Assembly: GCA_010909165.1 (NCBI GenBank)
Contig: MU008175.1
Location: forward strand, 859,370-923,369
DNA from: Anthoceros angustus
Lineage: Eukaryota; Streptophyta; Anthocerotopsida; Anthocerotales; Anthocerotaceae
Reading direction: 5' to 3'
DNA length: 64,000 nt
The stretch's first letter is position 1, and each line of letters starts with the position of its first letter. Positions 1 to 12,279 of this stretch are shown here, one piece after another. The notes under the pieces were generated by a model. That model was not told where the DNA came from. It was given only the letters and a program-made list of their open reading frames with translations, and made no database searches. Position numbers and translations under genes: made by a program.

Positions 1-382
1 AGGCTGGAGAGCCTTTTCCTTGTTTTTGGTCCAGTTCAGGGAAGTCTGCGCTAACCCGGGAGATCACCTGTCACAGGATTAAAGCTGCCTGTCCAGGCAA
101 GCTTGCCTCTTCTTCAAGATTTGGCTTCTCATAATCCAGGGAAGCTTTTTTTGGAGGCGGAATCGGGCTATTATCTGACTGCCGAGCCCGCAGGGAAGGA
201 CAGGCACGCACGCACGCACTCTCCTTGCCATCGTATCATCTCGCACAGCAGGAAGGAAGAGGGAGCTGTCATCAGGAGGGGAAGGGGAAAAGGAGGTAAG
301 GAGAACGGAGAAAGGGAAGGAAGGAAGGAAGCTGGCTGTACAGGTGCTGCCCCGCACCTGCATTTTCACAACCACCCTACAC
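1..382 (+). promoter_or_regulatory. Upstream region and probable 5' UTR of the TTL gene
   Basis: No gene is recognisable here. From about 240 the sequence is purine-rich, with GGAAGGAAGG-type runs just before the first in-frame ATG at 383, as in many plant 5' UTRs. No clear TATA box was picked out. Confidence 0.4.
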
Positions 383-3300
383 ATGCCAATGGCCCAGTGC
401 CAAACAGAGGGTAAGAATCACACTGCCCCTGGATCTTTCGACCTGTACGCCGGCCTGTACACCACCAAGCTGCACAGCTACGGCGGAGTGACTGACAATC
501 TCGACCGATTTCAGGGCAGCGTCAAGTACAACAGCGAGGTGAGCAACTACGGCGTTGGGAAGGCTGGCAATGGCAGCTTTCTGAAGGACGACAACAGCTA
601 CAGGAGGGCGGTCCCGTATGCTGGCAACGCCACTGACGACAGTCTCAAGAGCAGGACTGATTCCAGCGGAAATCCCAATCCCAGCAAGCCAGCCGAGGTT
701 AGCATGACCGGGGCCAGTGTCAAGCCCACCACTGACACCAATTTCAAGGGGATGCCTGCTGCGCAGAACGCTAGCCAACAGTCTCTGGTAGGAGGGTTCC
801 AGAAGATGAGTTTCTCTACCAACGGGCCCGCTGGAGGGCTGGATAAATCCAGCTATGGCTACTCCAAAGGCTTCTACTCCAAGGATGCCACTGCAGAGGG
901 GGTACTGGCCCTGTGGGGCCGCCCTGAGGTGGAGATCCCCAAAGATGACAACTCTTGCTTTGTTGGACCTCTGTCCACTGGTGACAGATCCAGTCATTCC
1001 AGCGGTGAGCTCACATCCAGCGATGGCCACATTGGGCATGGAGGGAAGGACATGGACTCGGGGAGCTGGAGTGGTAGGAGCAGCTCGGGCAGTGTGAGGG
1101 GAGGGAGCCTGAAAGCTGGAGGGAGTCCCAGCGGTGACTCTCCAAAGGCTGGCAGCTCCAGTGCAGGGAGCTCCATCGGTGGCAGCCCCACTGTGGCCAG
1201 GCAATCCAGCAATGGAAACATCTTTGCCAACGGTGCTACCTCCTTCACGGGGCATGGCACTGCGGGTAGTCCGGGTCTGGCCAGTGCCAGGGGATCCAGT
1301 TCTAGCAGGGGAAGCTCCACGGAAGGAAGCCCCACCAACTCCAAGAATCTGGCCTTCGGCCTGCCCACCTCCAGAAGTCTGAATGAGGTGGGCACATCTG
1401 GTGGTGGTTTTGCAGCGCCCGCATTCCTGGGCAGAGCAGCCAGTGATCGCTCTGGAGAGCGCACCGCCACGGGTGTGCAAGCAGCAGCCACCACTCCTTC
1501 CAGGGACAGCATCTCGTATGGCAACATCCACATAAACAATGGCGGGGGGTTCAGATCTAGCGGGGATGGCAGTCCCAGTCTGGAGATTCACACGGGAGGG
1601 CCTCCTTTAAGCCGGAGCAGCCCGGTGGACAGCCCACAAGGCCCCAGGAAGAGCACTGGAGATCTGCCAGCGCCCATTGCTCCTGCTGCCAGGCATGTCA
1701 GGCAGCCGAGTTTGGGTGCGGGATTCTACGCAGCAGGCACCGCCACGGCCAACTCCCCCTCCTCCGATGGCAGTCCCGGCGGAGGTGCCCAAAAGGGAGG
1801 GACATCCGTACCACGCTACGCCACCACCAGCCACACCAGTCACACCGGCAACATCTCTCATGCTCGCAGCGATGGTGGGCTGTCTCATCTCCCTGGAGGC
1901 AACCCTCCTTCCAGAAGCAGCAGCGACGCAAGTTCCGTCGGGAGCGCGTCCCGGCACAGCAGTGAAGGAAGCCCGCACGGGCACAGGCACGCAGGGGTGT
2001 CGGCAGCTTCCCGAAGCAGCAGCGACGTGAGCTCCAACGGAAGCAGTCTGTCTGGCGGCATTTCCTCCAAGTACAGCCCAGAAGTGAGCTCTACGGGCAA
2101 CATTTACTCTGCAGGCCTGCCTGCTCCTCGTGCTGCCAAGGAGGTGAGCGCCAATGGCAACGTGTACTTGCGAGGCACCCCTCCTGCACGGGGTGGCACC
2201 GATGCCAGCACCACTGGGAACATCTATCCAGTGAAGATTCCTCAAGCCAAGAGTGGAAGTGGAGCTGAAGTCAGCCCCACTGGCAACATCCCTGCAGGAG
2301 GATTTCCTGCCTCTCGGCATGGCAGTGAAGTAGGTGCCAATGGCAACATGCAGTCAGGAAACTCAGCTGCCAAGCAACAGAATGGCCTGAGCTCCAACGC
2401 GTTCTGCTTTGGAGGTAACTTCTGCGGAGTTACCAAGACACCCAACGGAGTCATTCATAATGGAGTTGGTGCAGGGAGGATGGGCCCGAACCCTGCAACT
2501 CTGAACGGCAAGAGCCCGAATGGAACAGTGTTGAATTCTGGATTTGTCACTGGTGGGAGCTTTGCTACTGCTAAGCGAGAGTCCCCCCAGAATGGAGGCG
2601 TTCGCCCACCTGCAGACCCAGTGATGATCACCCGGGGCTTATCCATCACGGATCCTGAAGAACTCAAGAATCTGGGAAATGATTTTTACAAAAAGGGCCA
2701 GTTTGTGGAGGCTCTTCAACTTTACGACAAGGCTATTGTCTTGTGTCCTGATCGAGCCCCTTATCGGAGCAATAGAGCTGCTGCTCTGACAGGTCTGGGC
2801 AGGCTTGCCGAAGCAGAGCTGGAATGTAAGGAGGCCATCAGGCTTCATCCCTCGTACCCTCGAGCACACCAGAGACTCGGCTCCATTTACCTAAGGTATT
2901 GCCCGCTGGTTATGGTTTCTGTGGAATGCTGACATTATGAAAATTGCTCCATGCTTGGTACTCATGTCTGTTGTTGACAACAGATTGGGTAGAGTTGAGG
3001 ATTCCAAGTTGCATTTCAAGTACGCTGGACAACCAACAGAGCGGAGTGACATCCAGAAGATTGAAGACATTGACAAGCATCTGACCAAAAGTCTAGAGGC
3101 TAAAAGGGCCTTAGATTGGAGTACAGTGATCAAGGAGACTGATTTGGCTGTCGCAGCTGGTGCTGACTCAGCCCCTCAGGTATTGTGTCTTTCCTTTCAG
3201 TTCGTGGTGTTTTTCTTGTCTTCCCTGTACCATGGGCTTATCTGTGCTAATTCACCCGGCAGATCCTTGCACTGAGGGCGGAGGCCTTTCTCAAGCTGAA

Positions 3301-4669
3301 CAAATTGGATGAGGCAGATGCAGTCCTGAAAAATGCCCAGAGGCTGGAGGCCTCGCTGGGCAGTTCGTCGTATACCCCTGCAGACACGCACATTCTTGTT
3401 GTGCAAGCACAGATAGACATGGCTCTCGGCAGGTATGTTCTCTCAGATGGCTAGTGACGAGCTTTCTACAGACCTGTTTGAGCAGTGCATGGATTAGGAC
3501 TAGAATCTCTGGTGACACTGTTTTGAAACATATGATGCCATTTCATGATATCAGGTTTGAGGATGCAACAAAAGCCGCCGAGGACGCAGCCCACTTTGAT
3601 CCATACAATTTGGAGATTCTTGCGCTCTTGAAAAGGGCACGGGCTGTGGGAAGGGCCCGAACCAATGGGAATGATCTCTTCAAGGTTGGGAAGTACGCGG
3701 AGGCCTCTTCGGCATATGCCGAAGGACTGCGAATAGATCCTGCAAATGCTGTGCTGTTGTGCAACCGTGCAGCTTGCAGATCGAAGCTAGGCCACTGGGA
3801 GAAAGCGGTTGAGGACTGCAATGCAGCCCTGGATGCTCAGCCGCAGTATACTAAGGCACTCCTCAGACGAGCAAACTGTTATGCTAAGGTGCGTCTTTGG
3901 CCAGACCAGTGCATGTGGTGTTCTTTGTATTGCTTTTGGGTGCAAGGGTCTCACCTGGTGTTGTTTCACGCCCTGCTTGCAGCTGGAGCGCTGGGAAGAT
4001 TCTCGGAGAGATTTCGAAATCCTTTGCAAGAAGTGCCCTGGAGACGTGGAAGTTGCCAGGCAAATGTTCGAAGTTCAGGTTGCACTGAAAAAAGCCAGGG
4101 GTGAAGACACTTACAAGATGAAGTTCGGAGGGCAAGTGGTGGAAATTTTGACCAGTGAGCAGTTGCGAGATGCTGTCGCCTCTCCAGGTGTGTGCCATGC
4201 CTCCATCGTATTAATCTCGAGAAGTGGGCCGGATGCGTTGTGAACATGCTTGTTTCCCTTCCACACCTGCTAGTGGCGTGCTCTCTAACACGTGCAACCT
4301 GCCGTGCCCCACAGGCCTGGCAGTGGTGCATTTCAACAAACGTCGGAATGAGCGTTGCAGACAGCTGTCCATGACTCTCGACCAGCTCAGCAAAACATAT
4401 CCTGCAGTCAACTTCGTCAAGGTAAGCAGCTCAGAAGCAGCAGGCTAGGCAGTGTGAGATTGCTTGCGGGCAAGGGACTGACAGCGGAACATGTTTCGCA
4501 CGCGCAGGTTGATGTGGACGATCACATGTCCATTGCAGTCTCGGAGAGCATCACTTTTGTCCCGACCTTCAAACTCTACCGGAACGGCCTCAAGGTGCAT
4601 GAAATTCTGGGACCAAGCCAGCAGGTCCTGGAACAGGCAGTGAAGAACTTACAGCCGTCAGGAATATAA
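383..4669 (+). CDS. TTL: TPR repeat-containing thioredoxin-like protein (TTL family)
   Basis: Seven exons: 383-2895, 2984-3179, 3263-3432, 3555-3888, 3983-4187, 4315-4421, 4508-4669. All introns are GT-AG and the chain is in frame for 1228 residues. Residues 1 to about 750 are a Ser/Gly/Asn-rich low-complexity tail. Two TPR blocks follow: about 755-850 (ELKNLGNDFYKKGQFVEAL) and about 995-1085 (NGNDLFKVGKYAEASSAY). The C-terminus, about 1120-1228, is a thioredoxin-like fold (FVPTFKLYRNG). Where thioredoxins have WCGPC this protein has only one Cys (RNERCRQLS), so redox activity is doubtful; TTLs are known as scaffolds in brassinosteroid and stress signalling. The start is the first ATG of the open frame; a second ATG lies 6 bases on. 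The N-terminal tail is longer than I recall for angiosperm TTLs. Confidence 0.93.
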
Positions 4670-5141
4670 GGATCTTAGCGTTAGGCACACATCGCTCGGG
4701 TTTATTTGTGTCAGCAAATAAATGACTGGAGATTGTCAGCATCGGCCCTGGCTATGGCCGTGGCCTAGACAGATTAGTCGCCTTGTCCCTTCTTCCCTTC
4801 CCTCCTTCCTTCCTCTCCCCCCTCACTAGCCCATAGCTACGGGCTATGCGTGATTCTTGTCAGCCTCATTGTCCGCTGACGCTCTCCGTCCTGGAGATAC
4901 ATTGGAATGTAGACATTTGTAGAGCTGTAAACAGATTACAGACATTGCAAAGTTGTATAAACGTGAGGGAACGCTGAATTTGCTCTACCGCGATTCATGA
5001 CCTAACTAGACCACCGCCTAGCACAGCACTGCATCATCAACAGGGTACGTCAATTGCTGCGGAGAGGAAAAACTCGGCTCGTGCGCAACGAATTATCTGA
5101 ACCGGGGAAGATGGAATCGTGAGTGATGCGCCGAGCGTTGA
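4670..5141. other. Intergenic region between the TTL and J-protein genes
   Basis: It holds the 3' end of TTL, with an AATAAA-like signal near 4716-4723 (agcaaataaatgac), then the presumed promoter of the J-protein gene, including a TATAAA-like box near 4957. No coding potential was seen. Confidence 0.45.
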
Positions 5142-6071
5142 ATGGTCGGGCTGCCGATGGCGGCCGCCCCAGGGCATGCAGGAATTCGTGTGTTTGCGGC
5201 ACGAGGGAGATGGCAGGCGAGAGCGCAAGGGCATGGGCATGGTCAGGGTCAGGGTCAGGGAGGCTATGATCCGTCCGGCAGGCCGGGGGATCACTACCGG
5301 GTGCTGGGAGTGTCGCCGTCCGCTTCACCCCAGGACATCAAGACCGCGTTCAGGCAGCGGGCGCTGCAGTGCCATCCCGACGTGAGCAAGGAGGTGGGAG
5401 CTGGGGACAAGTTCAAGCACATCAGGCTGGCGTACGAGATTCTCAGCGACGAGGCCAAGAGGAGCGAGTATGACGATCAGCTGGTGGGAGGAGGCAGACG
5501 GCAACGGGCGCGGAAGGGGCGGGTGAGGAGGAGCGACCGGGGGCAGTACAGGAGGGTGGTGTACCAGGCTCCGGGTTGGAGCTATTATGCGGATGCAGGA
5601 GGACAGGGCAGGGAGGAGGAGCCTGGGGAGGACTTTTATTACCAGGAGAGAAAGAGCGGGGGTAGGAGCTCCGGGAGCAGCGACAGAAAGCAGGATTTTG
5701 ACACGGGCCATGTGCTGGTGGCGGGGGCCTGGGCAGTGGCTGTGGCTTGGCATGCTTTCGGGGCGCAGGTGGCTTCCACTTTGCTGGTGGCGGGGATGGC
5801 GCTCAGCAAGCAGGTGGCTGTTGGATACAGGATAGCCTCCGGTGTGGCCTTGCTGATAGGCGGTGAGACGGGGCTGTTGGTTGCTGTCTCTGCAGCGTTG
5901 GCAACTCTGCTGTTTGGGAAACCCCAAGGTACTGCTTTTGCTGTTGTCGCCATTGCCTTGTGGTTAGGAGGAAGTCTCATGCAGACCATGCCCTTGCCAC
6001 CAGGAGCTGTCTTGGTCACTGCCTACAAGTGCATTGAGCTGCAGTTCCAGCTTGAGGAGGCGAAGAGCTGA
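5142..6071 (+). CDS. J-domain (DnaJ-like) membrane protein, probably organelle-targeted
   Basis: Single-exon frame of 309 residues. Residues about 50-113 are a J domain (DHYRVLGVSPSASPQDIK) with the HPD triad at 78-80 that stimulates Hsp70 ATPase. The first 40 residues are rich in Ala, Arg and Gly with almost no acidic residues, as in a plastid or mitochondrial transit peptide. After a basic and acidic linker (about 120-190) come several hydrophobic stretches between about 190 and 295, likely three or four membrane spans. There is no zinc-finger region, so it is a type III J-protein. A second ATG at residue 6 could also be the start. It lies tail to tail with the ASCH gene. I infer a membrane-anchored Hsp70 co-chaperone; the partner is unknown. 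Confidence 0.85.
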   Translation: MVGLPMAAAPGHAGIRVFAARGRWQARAQGHGHGQGQGQGGYDPSGRPGDHYRVLGVSPSASPQDIKTAFRQRALQCHPDVSKEVGAGDKFKHIRLAYEILSDEAKRSEYDDQLVGGGRRQRARKGRVRRSDRGQYRRVVYQAPGWSYYADAGGQGREEEPGEDFYYQERKSGGRSSGSSDRKQDFDTGHVLVAGAWAVAVAWHAFGAQVASTLLVAGMALSKQVAVGYRIASGVALLIGGETGLLVAVSAALATLLFGKPQGTAFAVVAIALWLGGSLMQTMPLPPGAVLVTAYKCIELQFQLEEAKS

Positions 6072-6233
6072 GTTGAGGGTACTCTGAAGTTGGAAATTTG
6101 TACATGTGTATCATGGGACATTTGCTTGTAGTGAACAATCCAGTGCTGCGTATTTAAAGCAATGCTGGAGCACAGCTACAAGTGCAGGAGCTTCTGGGAA
6201 CAGGGATAATAGACTACCTATGGATGTCGAAAA

Positions 6234-8455
6234 TCAGTGTCTCCATTTCTTCTGGTGCCCTTCATCCATTGGCGGCTCGAGGAATCCTCTAAACTGCAAC
6301 CCGCCGAAGAAGATAGCGTGTGTTAATACATGCCGTACCTCTTGCCCGACAAATGTACGGATTCGTGATAGCAGTGGGTAACCTGTTTTCCATCGGCGGA
6401 CCAACGGGAGCCGTATCCCTCTGCAACTCGAATCTCAAAAGCAGGGAAAGCTGGAGGGAGGTGATGAATGTTGATCCAAGTAGCATGATTGATTATTCGA
6501 CACACCACCTTGAAAGCAAGCTCGTTCTTCATCGTCTCTGCGGTGCGAAGATGGATCTCAGCTCGATCAAAACAAGGTACTCAGCAGAGGTCCACCACTC
6601 CACTTACCTGCATGTTCCTGTGTTACCTTTCCCAGAGCAGATACCCCACCAACCACTGCTGCTCCGATGAGCATGTTTTGCCAAAGCTCTTGCTCCCACT
6701 GTCAGCCTACTCGTCGCAGCCTTGCAACCATCGGGCGAGGATGCTGTCTGTGACACGCTATTACTTCGAGTTAAGACACACGGACAGGGTGCGCTAAACT
6801 TGGCTCGGTATGTGAATGTGGCAAACGGGGTTGCCTAATCAGACCGGCAGTCTACACTTGCAACAGGCGGACCTCAGTATGGACTCTGGAAAGACGAGCT
6901 GAACTTACGTCATCATGGCACATTGATAGGAACGATGACAACAGTGTAGACCTTGCCGGTGGTAAACAGTCAACGAGGCTCCCCGGGGTCCATCTCAGTC
7001 CAAGTAGTGCTCTGATGCCTTCGACGTTTAGTTCCTGCAGCAGACACAATAGTTAGCTAGGGCAGAACCCAAGCTGCCCTGCCCTGCGCCCCCCCATCCA
7101 CAAAAGCAGTAGAACGCTGCAGGTTGAGACCTTACCGATAATAGCACTTGCATGACTTCGCTAGGCTGTTTGGAGACACAGGCCCTCTTCACATGAAATG
7201 CCAAGACACCGTGCTTCAGTTCGTGCTGCTCAGAATAAAATCTTCGGTACACCTGAACTCCTGGTGAATAAAACCAAGGGAAGGTTAAAGCAGAACTGGA
7301 AATGACGTGAAAGACATCAGGAGCAGTATACCGTACCCTCGTCCACAGATGACAGTTCAGGAAGGACTTGGTCGAGACTCTCCTCTGCCAGCATATCGCG
7401 GAATGTGGAAAACGATCTTACAGCTTTCACTTCAAGCAGGAGAGACTGGTTCATTAACAAGTAGTCCCTAACTTGAATACTGAAAGTCAAAACAGCACCA
7501 GAGAATGAATCACTCAACCCGAACACTAATGAGACAAGTATTCTGGCCAAAAACCACTACCAGAGCATACCGTGTGTAGAACCCCGACGCGCATCTCCCT
7601 TCCACTGTCTTCTTACCGGCTTCTCACACACAAAAACGTCAGACCAACGAGGATAGAGGTCCAGTTAAAAAGAGTGTCGCCCAGAAACACACCTTTGAGG
7701 AAAGAATAGTATGGTTCTTGGACATGCACTTCATATTTTGCTTTCTGCAGCAACTGTCCAGAGCACACTCTGTCACGCAATTGGACCTCATTGTCAAGCT
7801 TGTAGAAGAAGCTGATTCGCTAAAGCCCTGACAGTGCCCATTTGCACCACGCCCTCACCTCAAGCAACGTCGACCCCAGCTCCCCAACCCTCTGACTCCA
7901 CCCATCTATCTTCAACTTCCAAGAGACATCTTCAGCCAACCCCTTAAAGTCGGGCATGTTTCGAGGAAAACAGCCAGTCGATATCCACTCTTGCAAGGAA
8001 GCTGCCAGATGCCGGTAAAATGGGGAAATCGGCACCCCCTCCTTCACATGTCCATCAGAATCACCTGCGCAAGCCAGCACGTCAATCTGCAGGTGCGATT
8101 GAATAGCATCTATCGCCGGCTCCCAAAAGCAGACATTCAAGATCAACTCAGACCCCTGGACAAAAACCGCATCCGTAGCCGACGCAACCACTATGTCTGG
8201 ACACCCACCGTCAGCGCAACAACTGACGCATTCCCCAAAACCATAGGACTCCTCTGGCAAGCCACACGAAACCTGGGAAGCGTCGTCCTGCAAAAGGGAG
8301 GCACAGAATCCGGGAGGCAATCCCGACGAAGCAGGATTGGTCTGGAGCACATCCCTCAACAGGGTGGTGAGCATCGACAGAAAAACGGCACTGGAGGCAG
8401 CCACAACAGCTGGTTTCACGTCACCCTCCGCAACAGGCTCCTCCTCGCGCTCCAT
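6234..8455 (-). CDS. ASCH domain-containing protein
   Basis: Nine exons on the minus strand, 5' to 3': 8455-7859, 7744-7693, 7622-7571, 7479-7337, 7260-7136, 7034-6909, 6720-6627, 6537-6383, 6293-6234. They join in frame to 467 residues. I chose acceptors by phase and by fit to what I remember of the plant family. The N-terminal exon (199 aa) is acidic and poorly conserved. The ASCH part starts at about residue 200 (KYEVHVQEPYYSFLK), continues with KKTVEGRCASGFYTR and then a V-R-D-Y core. The tail carries VGARALAKH, GYGSRW and FRGFLEP. ASCH domains have a PUA-like fold and are thought to bind RNA. The ATG at 8455 faces the LRAT gene 270 bp away, so the two may share a promoter. Family assignment is from memory of motifs, not a search. 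Confidence 0.78.
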
Positions 8456-8721
8456 CGCCAAATTTCATCTGGGAACTTGGAGCCCTCCGTTCCAGCCATA
8501 GCCAAGAGCAGGTAATAAAAATTTAGGTCGTCGCATTCGGGGAAGTTGCTTGACATGGCCAACAGGCCATATGCTCGCGGTGACACGCTTCTTGAAAGCA
8601 CACTTGGTCTGTCTGCAGATTTTCGTCATCCCCTGATGTCGATATCCTGCTCCTCGCCACCTGATCCTCGAAAATCGATCTACTGCTGTCGCGAAGCTGG
8701 CATCCCTGCTTAGAATGCTGA

Positions 8722-9495
8722 ATGGCGCAGTTTTTGGTATTCGCTGCAGCAATGAAGGCTATGTTCGACTTCTTTGCACACAAGATTGAGGCAGGGGATT
8801 TGCGCGCAGGGGATCATATATACGCTTTCCGCAGCCTGATGATCTACTCCCACCAAGGTCTTGAGTAAACTTGTGTATGAGGCACAAGTGACGATCCACT
8901 CCGCGTCACAAGGCTTCTAAAATCACCTGCTGGCAGGCATATACGTGGGCATGCGCGATGGAGCACACTGGGTAGTTCATTTCGTTGGTGGGATTAAAAG
9001 CGACACGCCGCATGTACGTTGCCCACTCCCTGAAGATTGCCGGACAAATCGTCTACACAGGCGGGCCGGAGTAACAATCAACTGCCTTTCCTGCTTCCTC
9101 AATGGATCTGCGCTTCACCGCTACAAGTACGGCGCTTCCAGAGAGGAGTATCTCTTCAAGAGAGGAGGTAGGTGACCGCCGGATCGTAAAGCTCCGTCTC
9201 TTCTACCTTACAGTATGTGCCCTGACAAGCATGGAGAGGGCTGCAGCTTGCAAGCAAGCATTTCATAAAAGCGGGTGTAGCAGGAACTTGCACTCCAGAC
9301 ATGGCGGATGAGCCAGCCACGGTGGTTGCCAGGGCCCTGGACATGTTGGAAAGGAATGCGTTCGGGGTGTACGACCTTGTAGAGCGCAACTGCGAAACTT
9401 TTGCTCTATACTGCACCACTGGAAACATGAACAGCCAGAGCAGTCAGGTGCGGAAAAGGCACTTCGAGATTCCTGCACCAACGAATCCCACGTAG
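8722..9495 (+). CDS. LRAT domain-containing (NlpC/P60-like) protein
   Basis: Three exons: 8722-8857, 8937-9167, 9284-9495, phases consistent. The protein has the plant LRAT layout: AGDHIYAFR near the start, YSHQGIYVG with the catalytic-type His, VVHF, a Cys-rich middle (NCLSCFLNGS), then RGGTCTPD and the NCETFALYC block with the NCE(x)FA Cys. Family members are acyltransferase- or hydrolase-like proteins with a Cys-His site. In-frame ATGs also occur at 8752 and 8761; the last gives the length usual for the family. The frame stops at 9495 soon after YCTTG. Relatives usually run on with a hydrophobic tail, so a further 3' exon or a truncation is possible. It converges on the SABATH gene, about 100 bp away. 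Confidence 0.75.
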
Positions 9496-9596
9496 CCCGC
9501 AACAGCAGCTCCGGCAGCAGGGTTCCAGAATCCGAAGCTCATCAGCTGCATACGTACCATGATAACATCCCGGTAGTCTTCCTTCAACAGAGTACT

Positions 9597-11004
9597 TCAT
9601 CTGGCCACGAGGACAAGCAGAACGAAGTTCACTCTGAGCGAGTCCATGACCTTCACGGGATCACGTGCCAGAAGTTCGGCGTTGCGTTCAAACAGAAGCT
9701 CCGCTGTCTCCAGCCCGAAGTGCGCTTCCACCAACGAAAACCACAAGGCCCTGCTGAGATTATTGCATAGCTTTGCGCAAACCTTGCCGTCGGCACGTGC
9801 CTGGGCCATTACATCGTCCGGATACTGACTCACAGCATCCGACAGCTGCAGCACATGAACATCAAACGACCCGGGGCAGGCCTCCACAGCAGTCCTTACT
9901 TCTGCCAAACGTGGTGTGAGCACGGGCAGATTGAACCTGTCTGCCACATGCTCCTCCACGACGCCCTATCCACCGTTTTGTCTTATCAGATCACCATAGT
10001 TTCATACATCCTCAGCCACGGGTTTGAGAATTTTCATACCTCCGCAACAAGCTCGCGTACGGCTTGATCCATGGAGAGTGCAATAGGTGAGGGAGTCCGG
10101 CCATCTTCATACTTGTCGGGTGATGCGATGATTGTGGCGATCAGCAGGCCGCCTGCGTCCACCAGCTGTTACAGATCGATGCCAGTTCAAGAACGTGGTG
10201 ACGTACTGTACAAGCTAAGGAGCTAACCTGAAACAAGCTCTTCAGCCCGGGCTTTGAGGAATGATATCAGTTCTCCCACATGTTCCTTTGAATACGCTTC
10301 CCGAACGGCTGTGTTGAGGGACGGCTCATACCAGATATGTCCCTTGTTGTAAGCCGGAGACCTTTCATCCTCAACCTCTGGTGGAATCTGGAGGGAAACA
10401 ATGTTTACAAAACTGTGCTCAGCTGAAGAGCCAACTCACAGTACACCGGCAATGAATTCAACAGATGTACACATACCCGGGACATCCAGTGCAAGGACGT
10501 GAAGCAGGTGAAGGCGTGGATGCTCTTGGAAGGGAAAAGGCGGCCATAGAAGGATCCAGGCACGCCTGCTGCGAAATAGCGCCTTCCGTTCACATCTCCG
10601 CTGTCACTGTAAGGAGAAAAGCTGCGGAACAAGGTGTTGAAGTCATTTGAAGGCAAGTCATTGAAGAAAGCCTGGACCTGCTGCGGCAGAGGCTCCGACC
10701 GGGCCTGGAACAGCGCGGATAAGTTGGATATTGCCCTGTCCACTGCAATGAGAGTGTTTTGGCCAATAGCGCAGCCTAGGTCGGCAATTCGGAGAGCAGT
10801 GGAGCCCGAGACATCAGGGAGTCGAGGCAGCGTCTGAAAGGAGTCCCACAGCGCAGACTCCACGGAGTTGAGCATGTGAAGTGCCTGCCCGGCATTCTTG
10901 ACGAAACTCGCTTCGCCCTCCCCGCTTTGCATTCCAATCCGCAGCTGCTTAACGCCATTTTCCACTGCGGCGGCATCCACCGGAGGAGTGTTCTCCACAG
11001 CCAT
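9597..11004 (-). CDS. SABATH-family SAM-dependent carboxyl methyltransferase
   Basis: Four exons, 5' to 3': 11004-10477, 10387-10228, 10152-10040, 9965-9597, joined in frame to 389 residues, the usual SABATH length. SAM-binding motif IADLGCAIGQNT lies near residue 73. FFNDLPSNDFNTLF and SFYGRLFPSKSIHAFT are the typical substrate and dimer segments, followed by SLHWMSR, YNKGHIWY and EELVSGGLLIA. The last exon gives FNLPVLTP and ends VNFVLLVLVAR. The family transfers methyl groups to carboxyl groups (salicylate, jasmonate, IAA, gibberellins) or to ring nitrogen; the substrate cannot be told from the sequence. The usual salicylate-binding Trp near SLHW is kept, but several N-terminal residues differ (FVKNAGQAL where YAKNS is common). 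Confidence 0.88.
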
Positions 11005-11746
11005 CGAACAAAGAACGTGTGCTCACTGCAGACTACCAGCGCAGTTCAGGTGCAGACAACCCCCTTCAGACTTCTAATAGTTAGTGGCTGACATCACGCC
11101 ACGAACAGAATATATCTCACATGTACGGATCAAAAACAAGGTGTGGTCTGACCGTGGGCGGCTTTCACTGTGACCGAGCAACCAGTGCCACGAAGCACTG
11201 ACGACCGGGACGGTTACTGCCCTAAAGAGATGACTAGAGCCTACACCTCTAGCAAAGTACGGCCTGACGAAACCCCTGACGAATCCTATGGGACGAACCG
11301 ATATTTAGCTTAGCCCTGATTGGGATTCGTATATTATACACACTGGTTTCACATCAATGAAGAGGGATACGAAGTGATCCACTTTTTTACACATTTCAAC
11401 GGAAGTATTGAATGGAAGTACCTAGCTATCAGTCTGTATAGAGCAGATTCATAACTTCATAATTAATAGGTACAAATTCACGCGGTGCAAAGGTGAGGCG
11501 TTGCCACCTCACCGTCGACCGACCGGCTCAACACTACCCGGTCGCTCAACGACGAGGATTGGAAGCCACAAATTGAGGGACCAACGATAGTATACGTCTA
11601 ATTAAGCTTAGAGTGGTTGTGCGGCTTTAGGACAACCTCCCTTTAGAACACGGTGACCACAACTGGGTAAAGACTGAAGAAGAAGAAGAATTTATTTAAG
11701 TCCACTAAGGACGGATTTCCGTCATGGGACTCATCTCATAGATATA
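11005..11746. other. Intergenic, no gene seen
   Basis: Upstream region of the SABATH gene, then sequence with no open frame of interest and no repeat I recognise, up to the MITE at 11747. Confidence 0.4.
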
Positions 11747-12279
11747 CAGTCGGCCCCCCCTAATTGGGAACTCTATAAATGGGATTCCTCTCTAAATAGG
11801 ACCTCCCATCCTACTCCCTTTAGTTTACAATGTAATAAACGGGACTTTTCCCCTAAATGATAATTGGGACCTTTTGAAACATACATTCATGTTAGTTTCA
11901 CCTCCCTAAATGGGATTTTTAATTTTTTTACTAAAATAAATAAAGAAAAAGGAATCGATTATTTCAGAGCACAATAGACTTTTAGGTGTGATTAAAGACT
12001 CTTAAGCTAAGCTTTTTCCTTTATGATAGGTAGAAATTTTTCGATGTTGCTTACAGAAAGTGCTAGCTTTCAAACAACTGTATAGAGAAGTGGTCAAAGT
12101 TATTTTTAGTGAAACCTATCAATCAAAATTTAATTTTTTCTTTTTTTGGATATTTTTAGTTTTTTAAATTTTATAATATTTTTATTATTATTAAATAGGA
12201 AAAATATAATCGGGACACCTCCCTTAATGGGACCTCTAAAGCCACTCCGAAACCAGTCCCAATAAGGGGGTGTGGACTG
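11747..12279. mobile_element. Pogo/Tigger-type MITE (non-autonomous)
   Basis: A 533-bp element with ends CAGTCGGCCCCCCCTAATTG and, inverted, CAGTCCACACCCCCTTATTG. It is flanked by TA on both sides (11745-11746 and 12280-12281), the target duplication of the Tc1/mariner-pogo superfamily. The interior is AT-rich with no transposase. Its end resembles the coding pogo element at 30666-32349 in this window, so that family could have mobilised it. Confidence 0.75.

Noticed and set aside
377-1591. Long minus-strand open frame (404 aa) antisense to the TTL exon
   Set aside because: It is a shadow of the GC-rich TTL coding exon; no domain, no splice support.
7820-8515. Plus-strand 174-aa frame at 7991-8515
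   Set aside because: Antisense to the first exon of the ASCH gene, whose nine-exon chain is consistent in frame.
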